From a virus, in IMG/VR virus record IMGVR_UViG_3300044712_001199, positions 1-48,747 of that record: a stretch of DNA of 48,747 nucleotides; one strand, 5' to 3'. Position 1 is the stretch's first letter, and every line of letters begins with the position of its first letter. This document shows, piece after piece, positions 18,666-27,225 of this stretch. The notes under the pieces are model-generated. The model made no database searches, was not told the DNA's origin, and was given only the letters and a program-made list of their open reading frames with translations. The position numbers and the translations under genes were made by a program.

Positions 18666-18923
18666 TTATCCGATTATAATATTTGCAAGTTCTCTTTTGA
18701 TTAGTCTCTCCATTAACAATGAAGCACTTGTTCCTTCAAGTGTGCATCCACATGACTTCATCACCATACAGGTGCCAAACTCAAATTTGTATCTGTCGCC
18801 TCGCCACGTGAAATAAATTGCACCATCTTTTTCAAGGTCGATTTCTTTCATTTGCTCAGGATATGGCAACGCCCTATTCAGAACTTCCATTGCCGCACCT
18901 TTTGATGTGGTTAAGTTCCTCAT
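18666..18923 (-). CDS. Small protein of unknown function (85 aa)
   Basis: The gene starts MRNLTTSKGAAMEVL and its ATG overlaps the upstream stop as ATGA, supporting real translation. The middle holds a YFTWRGDRYKFEFGTCMV strand pair and KSCGCT with two Cys separated by one residue. It lies two bases upstream of the dUTPase-like gene, so the two are probably expressed together. No family recognised. Confidence 0.55.
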   Translation of the reverse strand: MRNLTTSKGAAMEVLNRALPYPEQMKEIDLEKDGAIYFTWRGDRYKFEFGTCMVMKSCGCTLEGTSASLLMERLIKRELANIIIG

Positions 18924-19456
18924 TTCGCAAAAGTTAATCGTTGATAGTGGTCATTCCCCAAAGGACACGTTGCCCCAATCCTGAAACAGCAAATCTCATT
19001 CAGCCTTTTGGCATCAAGATTCTTTTCAAAGACTCTGATTTTCCTGAGTTTTGCAATTTCGTTCACGTTCCCAACGAAGAAAGTTGCACCTTCTCCTTCG
19101 ATTACGTAGTAGGTCTTGTTATCGACCTTAAACCTTCTTTTAGCGAGGTTTTTAGCACGGGTGTAAGAAAGGTACTTCCAATTGTAAACCATTGCTTCCT
19201 TCACTCCCGAGAACCAAATGGACAAATACCCGACCAACCACTTTATCAGGAACATAAAAGTGTTGTGATTACTTTTTGCTCCTTTCAAAATGGCGTTTCT
19301 TTGTTCTCTGAGAATAGCATCAACGTCCCTTGTCCAAATGGTGAAGAAATACTGCCATCTTCCATCCTCAAAAATTCGGTCACGAAAACGGTATTCTCCG
19401 TTTCTGCTTTGAATTTCAAACTTCTTTCTGAGTTTTCTTAGTAGTTCTGCTTTCAT
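18920..19456 (-). CDS. Basic membrane-associated protein of unknown function (178 aa)
   Basis: The protein begins MKAELLRKLRKKFEIQSR and is strongly basic in its first third. A hydrophobic stretch (FMFLIKWLVGYLSIWFSG) at about 75-95 could be a membrane or re-entrant helix. The rest contains KTYYVIEGEGATFFVGN. The start at 19456 gives an ATGA overlap with the upstream stop; an in-frame ATG at 19501 would overlap that gene by 49 bases and is less likely. Both neighbours are also coupled by overlaps. No family recognised. Confidence 0.55.
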   Translation of the reverse strand: MKAELLRKLRKKFEIQSRNGEYRFRDRIFEDGRWQYFFTIWTRDVDAILREQRNAILKGAKSNHNTFMFLIKWLVGYLSIWFSGVKEAMVYNWKYLSYTRAKNLAKRRFKVDNKTYYVIEGEGATFFVGNVNEIAKLRKIRVFEKNLDAKRLNEICCFRIGATCPLGNDHYQRLTFAK

Positions 19457-19866
19457 GGGTTTATTAATAATGGGTTTAGTTTTGATACTGCAATTTCCCA
19501 ATCTTCCCGATCAATAATAACATGGTTTACATCGAGTTGATTTACCTTCTCCATTTTTGGGTGCGTATGTAGAAATGAATTTCCAAAAGGTATGTATGTG
19601 GGATCATCTGAGTTTACACCTTTCACATCCTTTGGCGTATGTTTTTCATTTTCACTATCGCGCTTCTCCGAACGTCTTTTTTTTCTGAGATCAACGTACC
19701 ATTTAAGAATAACTTGTTCTTGTTCAGATTCTTTCTTATCTCCGTAAGCGGAAACAAACGCCTCAATCACCCTAATCCTTTTTTCTTGCCGAATAATCAT
19801 AGCCCATTGTTGAATAAGCACCAACAAACATCCAATTCCCAGAATCCAATAAAATAAGTGTTCCAT
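19453..19866 (-). CDS. Small single-pass membrane protein (137 aa)
   Basis: MEHLFYWILGIGCLLVLIQQWAM at the N-terminus is one clear membrane helix, followed by a very charged region (KKRRSEKRDSENEKH) and an acidic/hydrophobic C-terminus. This N-in or N-out single-pass plan resembles many small phage membrane proteins, but it has no diagnostic motif. It is 18 bases downstream of the large terminase gene in the same unit. Confidence 0.5.
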   Translation of the reverse strand: MEHLFYWILGIGCLLVLIQQWAMIIRQEKRIRVIEAFVSAYGDKKESEQEQVILKWYVDLRKKRRSEKRDSENEKHTPKDVKGVNSDDPTYIPFGNSFLHTHPKMEKVNQLDVNHVIIDREDWEIAVSKLNPLLINP

Positions 19867-19884
19867 AATAAAAATATTTAGTGG

Positions 19885-21921
19885 TTAAAATCTACTATCT
19901 ACTGCCCCCGCTGTCTGCTGAAGCCTTCTCCCTGTGGAAAATTTAACTTCTGAAACCGGATCCATGTTGTTCATACAAACCCACAGTCCTATTGCGGTAC
20001 ACATAACCCTGTCGTCCCTTGCACCGTCAACGGCTCCATATTCTCCATTATCTTTTAACTCGTATTGGTCGCACTCCACAAGCGTTTCATCGTCATAGTC
20101 AACATATCCGCCAGTCCTGAGTGCTGTCCTCAGACCGGATATAGCCATAGGTTTTGTTTGTGTGTTGGTATGAAATCCGTATTGTGCGGGTTTACCCTCC
20201 CTGATCTTATCAATGGAAGTCCGGCAATATAAATTATCGTAAATCTCTTTGATCTCATTCAGTACGGTTAGGAAGTGATCCCCTTCCCCTCTTTCGGTGC
20301 GAAGTGAATTACTCTCAACGACTAATAGTGCATTATCATATTGCATCGCTATCCTTGCGGCCATCCAAGCAATCATATCCTGTGGTAAGTGCCCTGCCCA
20401 TGTAGCAACGGCTTCCGGTACACCTCCCGAAAGAATTGGAATCCTGTCAAAAACACGGATAACTGAGTTATCTGAATCTTTTGTTGTTCCTCCAATATCC
20501 ACCGAGACCAAATATCTGTTATTGTATCGCTTAGTCAGGTCGGGCATGGCCCAAACCTTAAAACAGCCCTGTTCGTTAGGTACAAAGCTTACTCCTTTCA
20601 AAGAATCTAAACCCGTGTCTGCATCCCCTGTAACATCACCGATAAAGGAAGGTTTACATACCCATGTTTTTCTCATTCTGTCAACATCTTCCGGCGGGAA
20701 AACACGGGAGCCTGTACTTTGAAATGCCTCCTCTGAAGTGGCCGGAAATTCCGACATCATGCGCCATTCATCGTAATTCTCCCTCTTCATGAAGTTGAAA
20801 TACCATTTTATTGCCTCCAAAGTAGCCCCAATAGACCATAGCCAAAGTGCCCTTTTACGCTTATCCGGCTCCCAACAATTCATCTCATGAATGAACTTTG
20901 AGTAGTTGGAAATAGGTTCTTCGTACAACTCAATTTCCCAAAAACCAATAAACAGAGGATAGTAACCTGACTTTCCTGAAATTGACGCTTGCCACTCCTG
21001 ATACCAAAAGTTTCCGGTGCCTTTTGCGGTGGATTCCTGTACGATTATGGTATTCTTTTTGTTTAAAATGCCTGAACGAATAGATTGCACAACGTCTTTA
21101 GGCTCTTTCCCTTCGGTCTTTTTCCAAAATGCAAGCTCACTCAGGTGCGCCATCTGATACGCAAATGACCTTGAAGCATTAGGCTTTTGCATGGAAGAGA
21201 CAGTAATGTAGCAGTTCCTTCCCACAATAGTCCTGGTATTTGTCATTCGCTCATACGGTCTTAAAACTACTTCACCGTAGGCTTTCGGGTAGTGTTCGGC
21301 TACCTTTGTGAGCATGGAAAGGATGTTTCTTGCCTGATCTTCAACATCGGTAGTAATAATTGAGTTCCATCCGGTCAACCTACGAATCTGCATCCAATCA
21401 AAATAGATATGTACCAATGTTGACCCTCCCCACTGACGGGCTTTCAAAAGATTTATCCGTATAGGGAGACTTTGCCACCGGTGTTCAACTTCCAAGACAT
21501 AAAGTAGTCTTTTTTGAGCATACCGTAATTTAAACGGGACCATGCTTGCTGACTCTTTATCCTGAATCTTTACTGTCTCAATAGCCCAATATTCAAAATC
21601 CTCATCAAGCCTTATGTCGGTGAAAGTTTTGTAAACGTCAGCGATATTATTTGGGGTTGGCTTTACTCCCAATGCAATACAGGTCTGGTAGAAACTTCCA
21701 TTGTGACAAATAAAGTTTATTACCGGATTCAGCATCATTGGTACCGGAAGCCAGAGATTACCTAAGTCAATAATCTTCCCATCCTTATCTTTTTTCTCAA
21801 ATTCAGCAATGCGCACTTCTATACGGGGAAGCAGACTACCTTTCCCTGTATGCTGATCGTAGGGATCAGTAAACTTTTTCTTTCGAAGATTATTCTCTTT
21901 TATGTATTCGGATGCAAGCAT
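19885..21921 (-). CDS. terL: Terminase large subunit (ATPase-nuclease)
   Basis: 678 residues with both motor and nuclease parts. ATPase: a Walker A-like LKARQWGGST at 159-168 (terminase type R-Q-x-G), a Walker B-like MAHLSE at 257-262 and coupling motif ESTAKG at 296-301. Nuclease (RNase H fold): LVSVDIGGT with Asp475, ALLVVE with Glu536, and DGARDDRVM with Asp636/637. These are the residues expected to cut the concatemer and drive DNA into the prohead through the portal. The length is a little greater than typical because of an extra N-terminal ~130 residues. It starts 32 bases inside the upstream 136-codon gene. Confidence 0.92.
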   Translation of the reverse strand: MLASEYIKENNLRKKKFTDPYDQHTGKGSLLPRIEVRIAEFEKKDKDGKIIDLGNLWLPVPMMLNPVINFICHNGSFYQTCIALGVKPTPNNIADVYKTFTDIRLDEDFEYWAIETVKIQDKESASMVPFKLRYAQKRLLYVLEVEHRWQSLPIRINLLKARQWGGSTLVHIYFDWMQIRRLTGWNSIITTDVEDQARNILSMLTKVAEHYPKAYGEVVLRPYERMTNTRTIVGRNCYITVSSMQKPNASRSFAYQMAHLSELAFWKKTEGKEPKDVVQSIRSGILNKKNTIIVQESTAKGTGNFWYQEWQASISGKSGYYPLFIGFWEIELYEEPISNYSKFIHEMNCWEPDKRKRALWLWSIGATLEAIKWYFNFMKRENYDEWRMMSEFPATSEEAFQSTGSRVFPPEDVDRMRKTWVCKPSFIGDVTGDADTGLDSLKGVSFVPNEQGCFKVWAMPDLTKRYNNRYLVSVDIGGTTKDSDNSVIRVFDRIPILSGGVPEAVATWAGHLPQDMIAWMAARIAMQYDNALLVVESNSLRTERGEGDHFLTVLNEIKEIYDNLYCRTSIDKIREGKPAQYGFHTNTQTKPMAISGLRTALRTGGYVDYDDETLVECDQYELKDNGEYGAVDGARDDRVMCTAIGLWVCMNNMDPVSEVKFSTGRRLQQTAGAVDSRF

Positions 21922-22300
21922 TGCGCCTTGATATTATAAATGCTACCATTCTCCAATTGATGTAAAATCTCGGAGCCTCACTTTTAATTGTCTCTACAAC
22001 CAGTTCCTTTTTGTCCTTCTCGGGGAATCTATTCTTAATCGACAGGTAAGAATCCAAAAAAGCATTGTCCCTCATTCGGGTTAAGTCCCTTGACCTTCTC
22101 CTACATCTTCCAGCTTCATGGTGAGAAATAATGCTCATTGCCTCATTGGTGGTCATAAAAAAACAGGGTGCCGGTGATTCTGCTGTGGCCTTGTAGATTT
22201 TGTCAATGCGGTGTGTACAGCCCATCTCCTTGATTTTTACATCAAAGATTTTCTTTACCTCATTGTACATATCCACTGTAACCTGTAAATCTCTCGGCAT
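21890..22300 (-). CDS. Basic protein upstream of terL, alternative terminase small subunit candidate
   Basis: 136 residues, starting MPRDLQVTVDMYNEVKK. The central and C-terminal regions are Arg-rich (GRCRRRSRDLTRMRD, RMVAFIISRRN) and end with an APRFYINWRMVAFIIS segment that resembles the APRFYVSYE...RR motif seen in small proteins of Bacteroidetes phages and conjugative elements. It overlaps the large terminase start and is first in that unit, the classical place for a small terminase subunit. It lacks an obvious HTH, so the HTH protein at 2855-3565 competes for that role. Confidence 0.5.
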   Translation of the reverse strand: MPRDLQVTVDMYNEVKKIFDVKIKEMGCTHRIDKIYKATAESPAPCFFMTTNEAMSIISHHEAGRCRRRSRDLTRMRDNAFLDSYLSIKNRFPEKDKKELVVETIKSEAPRFYINWRMVAFIISRRNACIRIHKRE

Positions 22301-22420
22301 AAGACGATTTAAAAAGTAAACTACTACAAATATAAACTAATTATTTCAAAATATAAACTATTATTCTTATGTTATTCAATGATATTTGGTTATGAATTAT
22401 ATTAACTAAATTATTGTGTT
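22301..22420. promoter_or_regulatory. Divergent A/T-rich promoter region between terL unit and head genes
   Basis: Read on the minus strand, TATATTTG (complement of 22327-22334) matches the Bacteroidetes -7 consensus TAnnTTTG and sits about 27 bases before the ATG at 22300; a TTTATATTTTGA box lies 12 bases further upstream (complement of about 22346-22357). The pair repeats the arrangement at 3588-3615. Toward the plus-strand gene, the last 20 bases (ACTAAATTATTGTGTT before the ATG) are almost the same as the leader of the head-fibre-like gene at 34786. Confidence 0.5.
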
Positions 22421-23323
22421 ATGTCAGAAGTTGCAACAGACGGTGGAAGCGCAGCAAGTACAGCACCAGCAGGTGATGTTCAGGTTGAATCTGCCGAAGT
22501 AACCCAACCGGTAGAAACCGCCGAAGAATCTGCTACCGAAGAATCTGATACCCCTGCCGCCGAAGAGGTTACGGAAGAATCAGAAGAGCCGAAAGAAGAA
22601 AAGCCTGCCCGAAAATCGGCTAAAGAATGGGCGAAAGAAACCCTTGAGAGAGACTTTGACGACGATGAGCAAGCCGATGAATTTGTTCGGGACTTTGCCG
22701 CAAAATCTCAAACGCTGAATAAACAACTGCTTAACTGGTTTACAAAAGAACCTGATGTAGCAGACATTGTATCTAAAACAGTTAAGGGCGGAGATTCATT
22801 TTGGGAGGTTATGGCTGAATACTTAACACCCGAAGAATATGCAGACCTGATTGACTCTACTGAAAAAGGCAAGGAGAATCGTGCAAACAGGCTTGCTAAG
22901 ATCGAGGCAGACAAAAAAATGGCTGAGGCCATTAAAGTCAATACTGCTAAAAGCGAAAAAGCCCTTGTTGCTTTCATGGAAGAGAATAACATGGACGAAA
23001 AGGCTACAGGCGAGTTCTTTGACAAAACCGTCCTTCCGATCGTGAAAAGATTGGTTTCTCAGGACTTCGACAAAGAGTTCTTCGATATGCTTTTAAAGTC
23101 TCACAACTACAAAAATGCCATCAAAGAGGCTTCGGAGGTAGCTGAGATAAAAGGCCGTAATGCAAAAATTGTCACCGAGAAAGAAAAGACTCCGGCAGAC
23201 GGACTCCCAAAAATAACCGGCGGTGGCATGGGTAAACCGGCAGAAGAAGTGGCACAAAAGCAAATGAGTTCCATTGCAAGAGTTGCCGCACAAAGTGAAG
23301 CAGAGCAAAAACGAATTAAGTAA
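22421..23323 (+). CDS. Scaffold-like head assembly protein
   Basis: 300 residues with a very acidic, Ala/Glu/Thr-rich disordered N-terminus (residues 1-65), a helical middle with many Lys/Glu and two FD/DF clusters, and a basic helical C-terminus ending AEQKRIK. Acidic helical protein directly before the major capsid gene is the standard plan of a scaffolding protein, whose C-terminal basic helix binds the coat. It is the first gene of the long plus-strand head/tail block. No protease domain is seen. Confidence 0.65.
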   Translation: MSEVATDGGSAASTAPAGDVQVESAEVTQPVETAEESATEESDTPAAEEVTEESEEPKEEKPARKSAKEWAKETLERDFDDDEQADEFVRDFAAKSQTLNKQLLNWFTKEPDVADIVSKTVKGGDSFWEVMAEYLTPEEYADLIDSTEKGKENRANRLAKIEADKKMAEAIKVNTAKSEKALVAFMEENNMDEKATGEFFDKTVLPIVKRLVSQDFDKEFFDMLLKSHNYKNAIKEASEVAEIKGRNAKIVTEKEKTPADGLPKITGGGMGKPAEEVAQKQMSSIARVAAQSEAEQKRIK

Positions 23324-23329
23324 TCAGGA

Positions 23330-23464
23330 ATGAAAAAGATACGGCCCGATACGCCAAAGAGACCCCCAAGAATATGTTCGGAATGTGTCACAACACAGGC
23401 TACCGAAAGTATTGCACCGGGATTTAGCGCAAAAGCAACAATAGCAAGAGGAAAAAGTAAGTAA
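23330..23464 (+). CDS. 44-residue protein between scaffold and major capsid genes
   Basis: An ATG seven bases after the scaffold stop opens 44 codons ending at TAA: MKKIRPDTPKRPPRIC..., then a second Cys (C-S-E-C at 16-19), a Thr/Ala-rich middle and a basic end (RGKSK). The spacing, the good fill of the gap and the paired Cys support a true small gene. It could be a zinc-knuckle head protein or a decoration peptide; this is inference. Confidence 0.5.
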   Translation: MKKIRPDTPKRPPRICSECVTTQATESIAPGFSAKATIARGKSK

Positions 23465-23481
23465 TTAAAAACAAGAAAAAA

Positions 23482-24861
23482 ATGAAAATGAAAAGGTTTT
23501 TCGGGGTGATGGCAGTAGTAGCTATGCTCGCCCTTATTGTGGACTACTCCTTCGGTGTAAGAACATTCGGAGATGTAATGATTGCGGTGGCCCCGGCTGC
23601 TTCAATAGTTGATGGAACTGTAACTGTCGAGGAAGGACAGACAGCCGCCCCTACCCTGTATTTGGCAGACATAGACCAGGAAGTTGTTAAAATTGACCCA
23701 TCCCGATTCCCGCTCGACACGTGTTTACGGCAGATGGCAAAGAGTCGTAAGGTGCAGTCTCAGATTACCAAATTCTACACAAGGGACTACAAGGCATTCA
23801 GCGACACGGTACACGCTGCGGTAGTTGGAGCAGATCAGCACTCATTTGATGTTGTTGTTCACAACATTACTACCTGGTCTTTGCATGACACTATTATGTT
23901 TGACGGCGTTCCGGCTTACGACCAAAAGGTAACCGTAAATGCTGTAAATGCCAATGCTTCTTTGGTTTGCTACATTAACAAAATCGCCAAAGGCACAAGT
24001 ACCCTTACGGTTCAGCCTGCTAACGGGAAAATAGTTGGTGGCGTTATGGTTCTGCCAACCGGAGACGATATTGCTGCCGATACTAAGGTTATTCGTTTAG
24101 GAAGGGCCGAAGCCGAACTTTCCATGCAGACAAGTTCTTATGCTATCTTCCCCCAAAGTGAGACCAACAACTGCCAGAACTTCATGGCACAGATCGAGCA
24201 ATCAACTTTTGATGCGCTTACAAAGAAAGAGGTTAGCTGGAACTTCACCGACTTCGAAGAGGCCAATATCAAGGACATGAAGGCCCAAAAAGAACTTTCT
24301 TTCTTATTTGGCGCGCGTTCCGAGATTCAAGACCACGAATCAGGTGATAGAATTTACACTTGCGGTGGAGCAACCGAGTTCTTGACTAAATCTTTGGAGT
24401 GGGACGATGCAGACTTTGATACTGCCGCACACGCAGACGCTTGGTTTGTCGCTTTGACCAAAAAGGTATTCCAGGGTAACTCCGGCTCTCAATTACGTTA
24501 CGCCTTCTTCGGGCCAGACTTAGTTGAAAAAATCAACGCCGTTCCGCTTGTACAGAAACAGCTTGACGCTAAAAATGTCGAGGTTAAATTTGGTCTTACC
24601 TTCAATGAGATTGTAACGAACTTTGGTATTCTGAGGGTTATGAAGCATGACCTTTTAGGAGAGATTGGTTATGGTGACAGGGGTTTCGTCTTTGACGTGG
24701 CCAAGATGGAATACCATAAATTCATCGCTCTGAAAGAGACTGAACTTGACCTTAAAACTTCCGGCCAGAAAAACGCTCAGGCAAAGGTTATCCAAGAGGT
24801 TTCCTGCCCTGTATTCAAATATCCGGATACTCACCTGTATCTGTTAAAAGCATCAGCTTAA
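23482..24861 (+). CDS. Major capsid protein with signal-like N-terminus
   Basis: 459 residues in the position expected for the coat protein, after the scaffold. After a basic hydrophobic N-terminus (MKMKRFFGVMAVVAMLALIV), the sequence LYLADIDQEVVKIDPSRFPLD and RKVQSQITKFYTRDYKAF recalls the N-arm and early domain of HK97-fold coat proteins of Bacteroidetes phages. A long strand-rich middle follows and the end is KYPDTHLYLLKASA. The leader is A-rich (AAAACAAGAAAAAAATG), as in highly expressed Bacteroidetes genes. The first 25 residues look like a Sec signal or membrane anchor, which is unusual for a coat protein; it might be removed or hold the prohead at the membrane. Confidence 0.8.
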   Translation: MKMKRFFGVMAVVAMLALIVDYSFGVRTFGDVMIAVAPAASIVDGTVTVEEGQTAAPTLYLADIDQEVVKIDPSRFPLDTCLRQMAKSRKVQSQITKFYTRDYKAFSDTVHAAVVGADQHSFDVVVHNITTWSLHDTIMFDGVPAYDQKVTVNAVNANASLVCYINKIAKGTSTLTVQPANGKIVGGVMVLPTGDDIAADTKVIRLGRAEAELSMQTSSYAIFPQSETNNCQNFMAQIEQSTFDALTKKEVSWNFTDFEEANIKDMKAQKELSFLFGARSEIQDHESGDRIYTCGGATEFLTKSLEWDDADFDTAAHADAWFVALTKKVFQGNSGSQLRYAFFGPDLVEKINAVPLVQKQLDAKNVEVKFGLTFNEIVTNFGILRVMKHDLLGEIGYGDRGFVFDVAKMEYHKFIALKETELDLKTSGQKNAQAKVIQEVSCPVFKYPDTHLYLLKASA

Positions 24862-24878
24862 TATTCTCAGTTTAAATC

Positions 24879-24905
24879 AAAGGAGAGGGACACCCCCTCT
24901 CCTTT
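24879..24905 (+). terminator. Strong hairpin after the major capsid gene
   Basis: AAAGGAGAGGG (24879-24889) pairs perfectly over 11 bases with CCCTCTCCTTT (24895-24905) around a five-base loop; a short T-rich stretch follows. It is placed between the coat gene and the next gene in the same direction, so it may be a partial terminator that keeps coat mRNA much higher than downstream messages. Confidence 0.7.
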
Positions 24906-24919
24906 AATTCCTCTTTGTT

Positions 24920-25330
24920 ATGCTTAAAATATACATCACCCCCAATAGAGTTGACTTCACTGTTGGTATTAACGTTGGGAAAACAAGGCAACATATCAAT
25001 TTCGCTCCCCGTCAGACCGCCGGAATAAGAACGGGTACATTCTCCACTTCGGACGAAGAAGTGCAAGAAGCACTTGAATCTCACCCAAATTTCGGAACCA
25101 AATGGGTCTTAGTGAAAGAAAAAGTTGTCAAAGAAGTTGCGCCGGAAGTAACCGTCACCGGACTTGTTGTTGTTCCAAAAAGTATTGTCAGTCATTTCCA
25201 GACGGCAAAAAAATATCTCATCGACAAGGGTCTTGCTACGGCAGAAGATGTTCGCACTAAAGAACAGGTTTTAGCTGTGGCAGAAAGTAACAAGATTGTA
25301 TTTGCCGGATGGCTCAAAGACGCTAATTAA
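24920..25330 (+). CDS. Conserved head-associated protein with C-terminal HeH/LEM-like segment
   Basis: 136 residues. The first half (MLKIYITPNRVDFTVGINVG ... FSTSDEEVQEALESHPNFGTKW) is strand-rich with a short helix; the second half reads SHFQTAKKYLIDKGLATAEDVRTKEQVL, like the helix-extended-loop-helix (HeH/LEM-like) segments at the end of small phage head proteins. Similar proteins follow coat genes in Bacteroidetes phages. Position after MCP suggests head-completion or a decoration-type role; not proven. Confidence 0.5.
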   Translation: MLKIYITPNRVDFTVGINVGKTRQHINFAPRQTAGIRTGTFSTSDEEVQEALESHPNFGTKWVLVKEKVVKEVAPEVTVTGLVVVPKSIVSHFQTAKKYLIDKGLATAEDVRTKEQVLAVAESNKIVFAGWLKDAN

Positions 25331-25337
25331 AATTGCC

Positions 25338-25970
25338 ATGTCAACAAGAAGTGAGATAATCCAAATGGTAATGAAGAAGATGGATGAGTTAACCCCTTAT
25401 AATGAGGGGTTAGTCTTAACTCCGCTATCTTCACAAAAGCCAATTGAAAGCACCATAGAATCAATACTCGATGAGTGCGCAAGAGATATTCTTGTCTCTC
25501 ATCCATTATCAAAACTTCCACTGACATCAATTATTCCTATCCCGATAGGACAACCGGACGGTTCAGGATTTATAACTCTCCCATCCAATTATTTACGACT
25601 TGTATCTTTGCAGATTAAGGGATTTAAACGCGATGTGGTCAACCTGATCTCTCCGGAAGATCCTTTGTATAAACTACAATCGAACCCTCACGTAAGAGGC
25701 TCCAAAAACAAGCCAGTAGCATTTTTAGCACAGAAGGTTGTGGGTGGCACTCCCCGGCAGGTAATTCATTATTTCTCACTCAATGCAGGCGACACCCATA
25801 CGACAGAGCAATTTATCTATGTGGCACTCATCCCGGCTGAAAACTTCAATTCCTACCTGCTTGATGGATTAGGATGGCTGGCTGCATCAAAAGCCCTTGT
25901 GGCCCTCGGACACGTACCGGAAGGGGCAAAAGCGATGGAATTATTCTCACAATTTAATAGCAGAAGATAA
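25338..25970 (+). CDS. Head-tail connector / adaptor protein
   Basis: 210 residues beginning MSTRSEIIQMVMKKMDEL. The central SGFITLPSNYLRLVSLQIKGF and C-terminal YLLDGLGWLAASKALVALG are typical of helical adaptors that dock under the portal (T7 gp11/P22 gp4-like and crAss-type ring proteins). I chose the ATG at 25338; an in-frame ATG at 25296 would overlap the previous gene and add 14 residues without family support. It follows the MCP-linked gene and overlaps the next start by one base (TAATG), which fits coupled translation. Confidence 0.65.
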   Translation: MSTRSEIIQMVMKKMDELTPYNEGLVLTPLSSQKPIESTIESILDECARDILVSHPLSKLPLTSIIPIPIGQPDGSGFITLPSNYLRLVSLQIKGFKRDVVNLISPEDPLYKLQSNPHVRGSKNKPVAFLAQKVVGGTPRQVIHYFSLNAGDTHTTEQFIYVALIPAENFNSYLLDGLGWLAASKALVALGHVPEGAKAMELFSQFNSRR

Positions 25971-27223
25971 TGACACTTGCATTAATTGTAACCAGGATAG
26001 AAGAATTAGTCAATAAGTGCGTTGACGCTGTAATGGCCGGGTACGCCAAATCTACCGACCTTTTTTCAGGTGATCACAAAGACCTGACCAATATAGGCAC
26101 TCGCACCCATGAGCAAATTGACGAGTTTATTGCCGGTGTTGAGGCTGGAAATGCAAACGTAGGCTCGCACGCCGCTTCTCATGCTATTAATGGTAGTGAT
26201 GAAATTACCCCTGAAAGTATCGGTGCAGCCCCGGCAGAACATTCTCATCCGGCCACCGCTCACGCACACAGTTTCTCACAAATCGCAGGTGATGCAGCAG
26301 ATAACGAAAGCCTTACGGCTTATGTCAATGAAGAAATTGCGGCACATGCCGGATACGGGAACCATGCCGCCAATCACTCAGAAGGAGGGAGCGACCAGCT
26401 TACTCCGGCCAATATAGGTGCGTCTCCTGATGACCACGTTCATACATGGGATGAAATAGAAGGCTCAGACCCTTCGGCAAACTCGGTTTTGGACACCTAC
26501 GTTAAGGGATTAATTACGGCAGGTGCAGAAGGAGTTCAGATTGAGACCTGTAAAGTTTCTGGGACAATGGTTCAAACTTCTGGACTCACCCATACCGTTT
26601 CGGCCCTCGAGTATAAAATATTAGGTGAGAACTATACCTCAGTCGGTGGAGAAGTAACATTTGACGCAGAAGCAAGCGACCTAAAGCGCATTGATCTGGT
26701 TTATGCAGATACCGCAGGATTGATTCACATTCTAAAAGGAACAGCGTCTGCTAATCCTATTAAGCCCGTACTCGACAATTCTTATGTTGAGATAGCTTCA
26801 ATTTTGATTGATGGCTCAAATACATCGGTAGGAAATAGAACTCGGGTATTCACCATTAAGTTACCGTCGGCCACAACAGTTGCGGGCAGATTGTCTGCCA
26901 ATTGGGGTGCGGCATGGGATGGCGCTGGTGCGCCGATACAAGAAGGGGTGCACTTTCCATCCGGATGGGTACTGAGTGCATATTTTGCAGATCCAACTTC
27001 ATTATTTATAAACCATTCTCTTGGATTACATATTGTGGATGTCAAGGTTTATTCCATCGCAGACACATTTGAAGCAATCAAAACAGAAAGGTTATTGATT
27101 GGTAGTGCAGCTTATTCCGGAATAATCGCTCCTGATGTAAACGGGGTAATTATAGAGTCGTTAGCCACAGTTCAAACAACCCTGTATATCCACATTACAC
27201 TGTCTGACAGATCTAATGCCTAA
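25970..27223 (+). CDS. Tail fibre/appendage protein with His-rich repeats
   Basis: 417 residues. Residues about 65-165 contain repeated HAASHAINGSDEITPESIGA and NHAANHSEGGSDQLTPANIGA units together with HSHPATAHAHS: the GSDxLTPxxIGA motif is common in phage fibre shafts, and closely spaced His residues can bind metal ions along a fibre axis. The N-terminal 50 residues are helical and could be the attachment part; the C-terminal half is strand-rich with no enzyme motif. A trimeric fibre or collar appendage is likely. Confidence 0.65.
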   Translation: MTLALIVTRIEELVNKCVDAVMAGYAKSTDLFSGDHKDLTNIGTRTHEQIDEFIAGVEAGNANVGSHAASHAINGSDEITPESIGAAPAEHSHPATAHAHSFSQIAGDAADNESLTAYVNEEIAAHAGYGNHAANHSEGGSDQLTPANIGASPDDHVHTWDEIEGSDPSANSVLDTYVKGLITAGAEGVQIETCKVSGTMVQTSGLTHTVSALEYKILGENYTSVGGEVTFDAEASDLKRIDLVYADTAGLIHILKGTASANPIKPVLDNSYVEIASILIDGSNTSVGNRTRVFTIKLPSATTVAGRLSANWGAAWDGAGAPIQEGVHFPSGWVLSAYFADPTSLFINHSLGLHIVDVKVYSIADTFEAIKTERLLIGSAAYSGIIAPDVNGVIIESLATVQTTLYIHITLSDRSNA

Positions 27224-27225
27224 CA

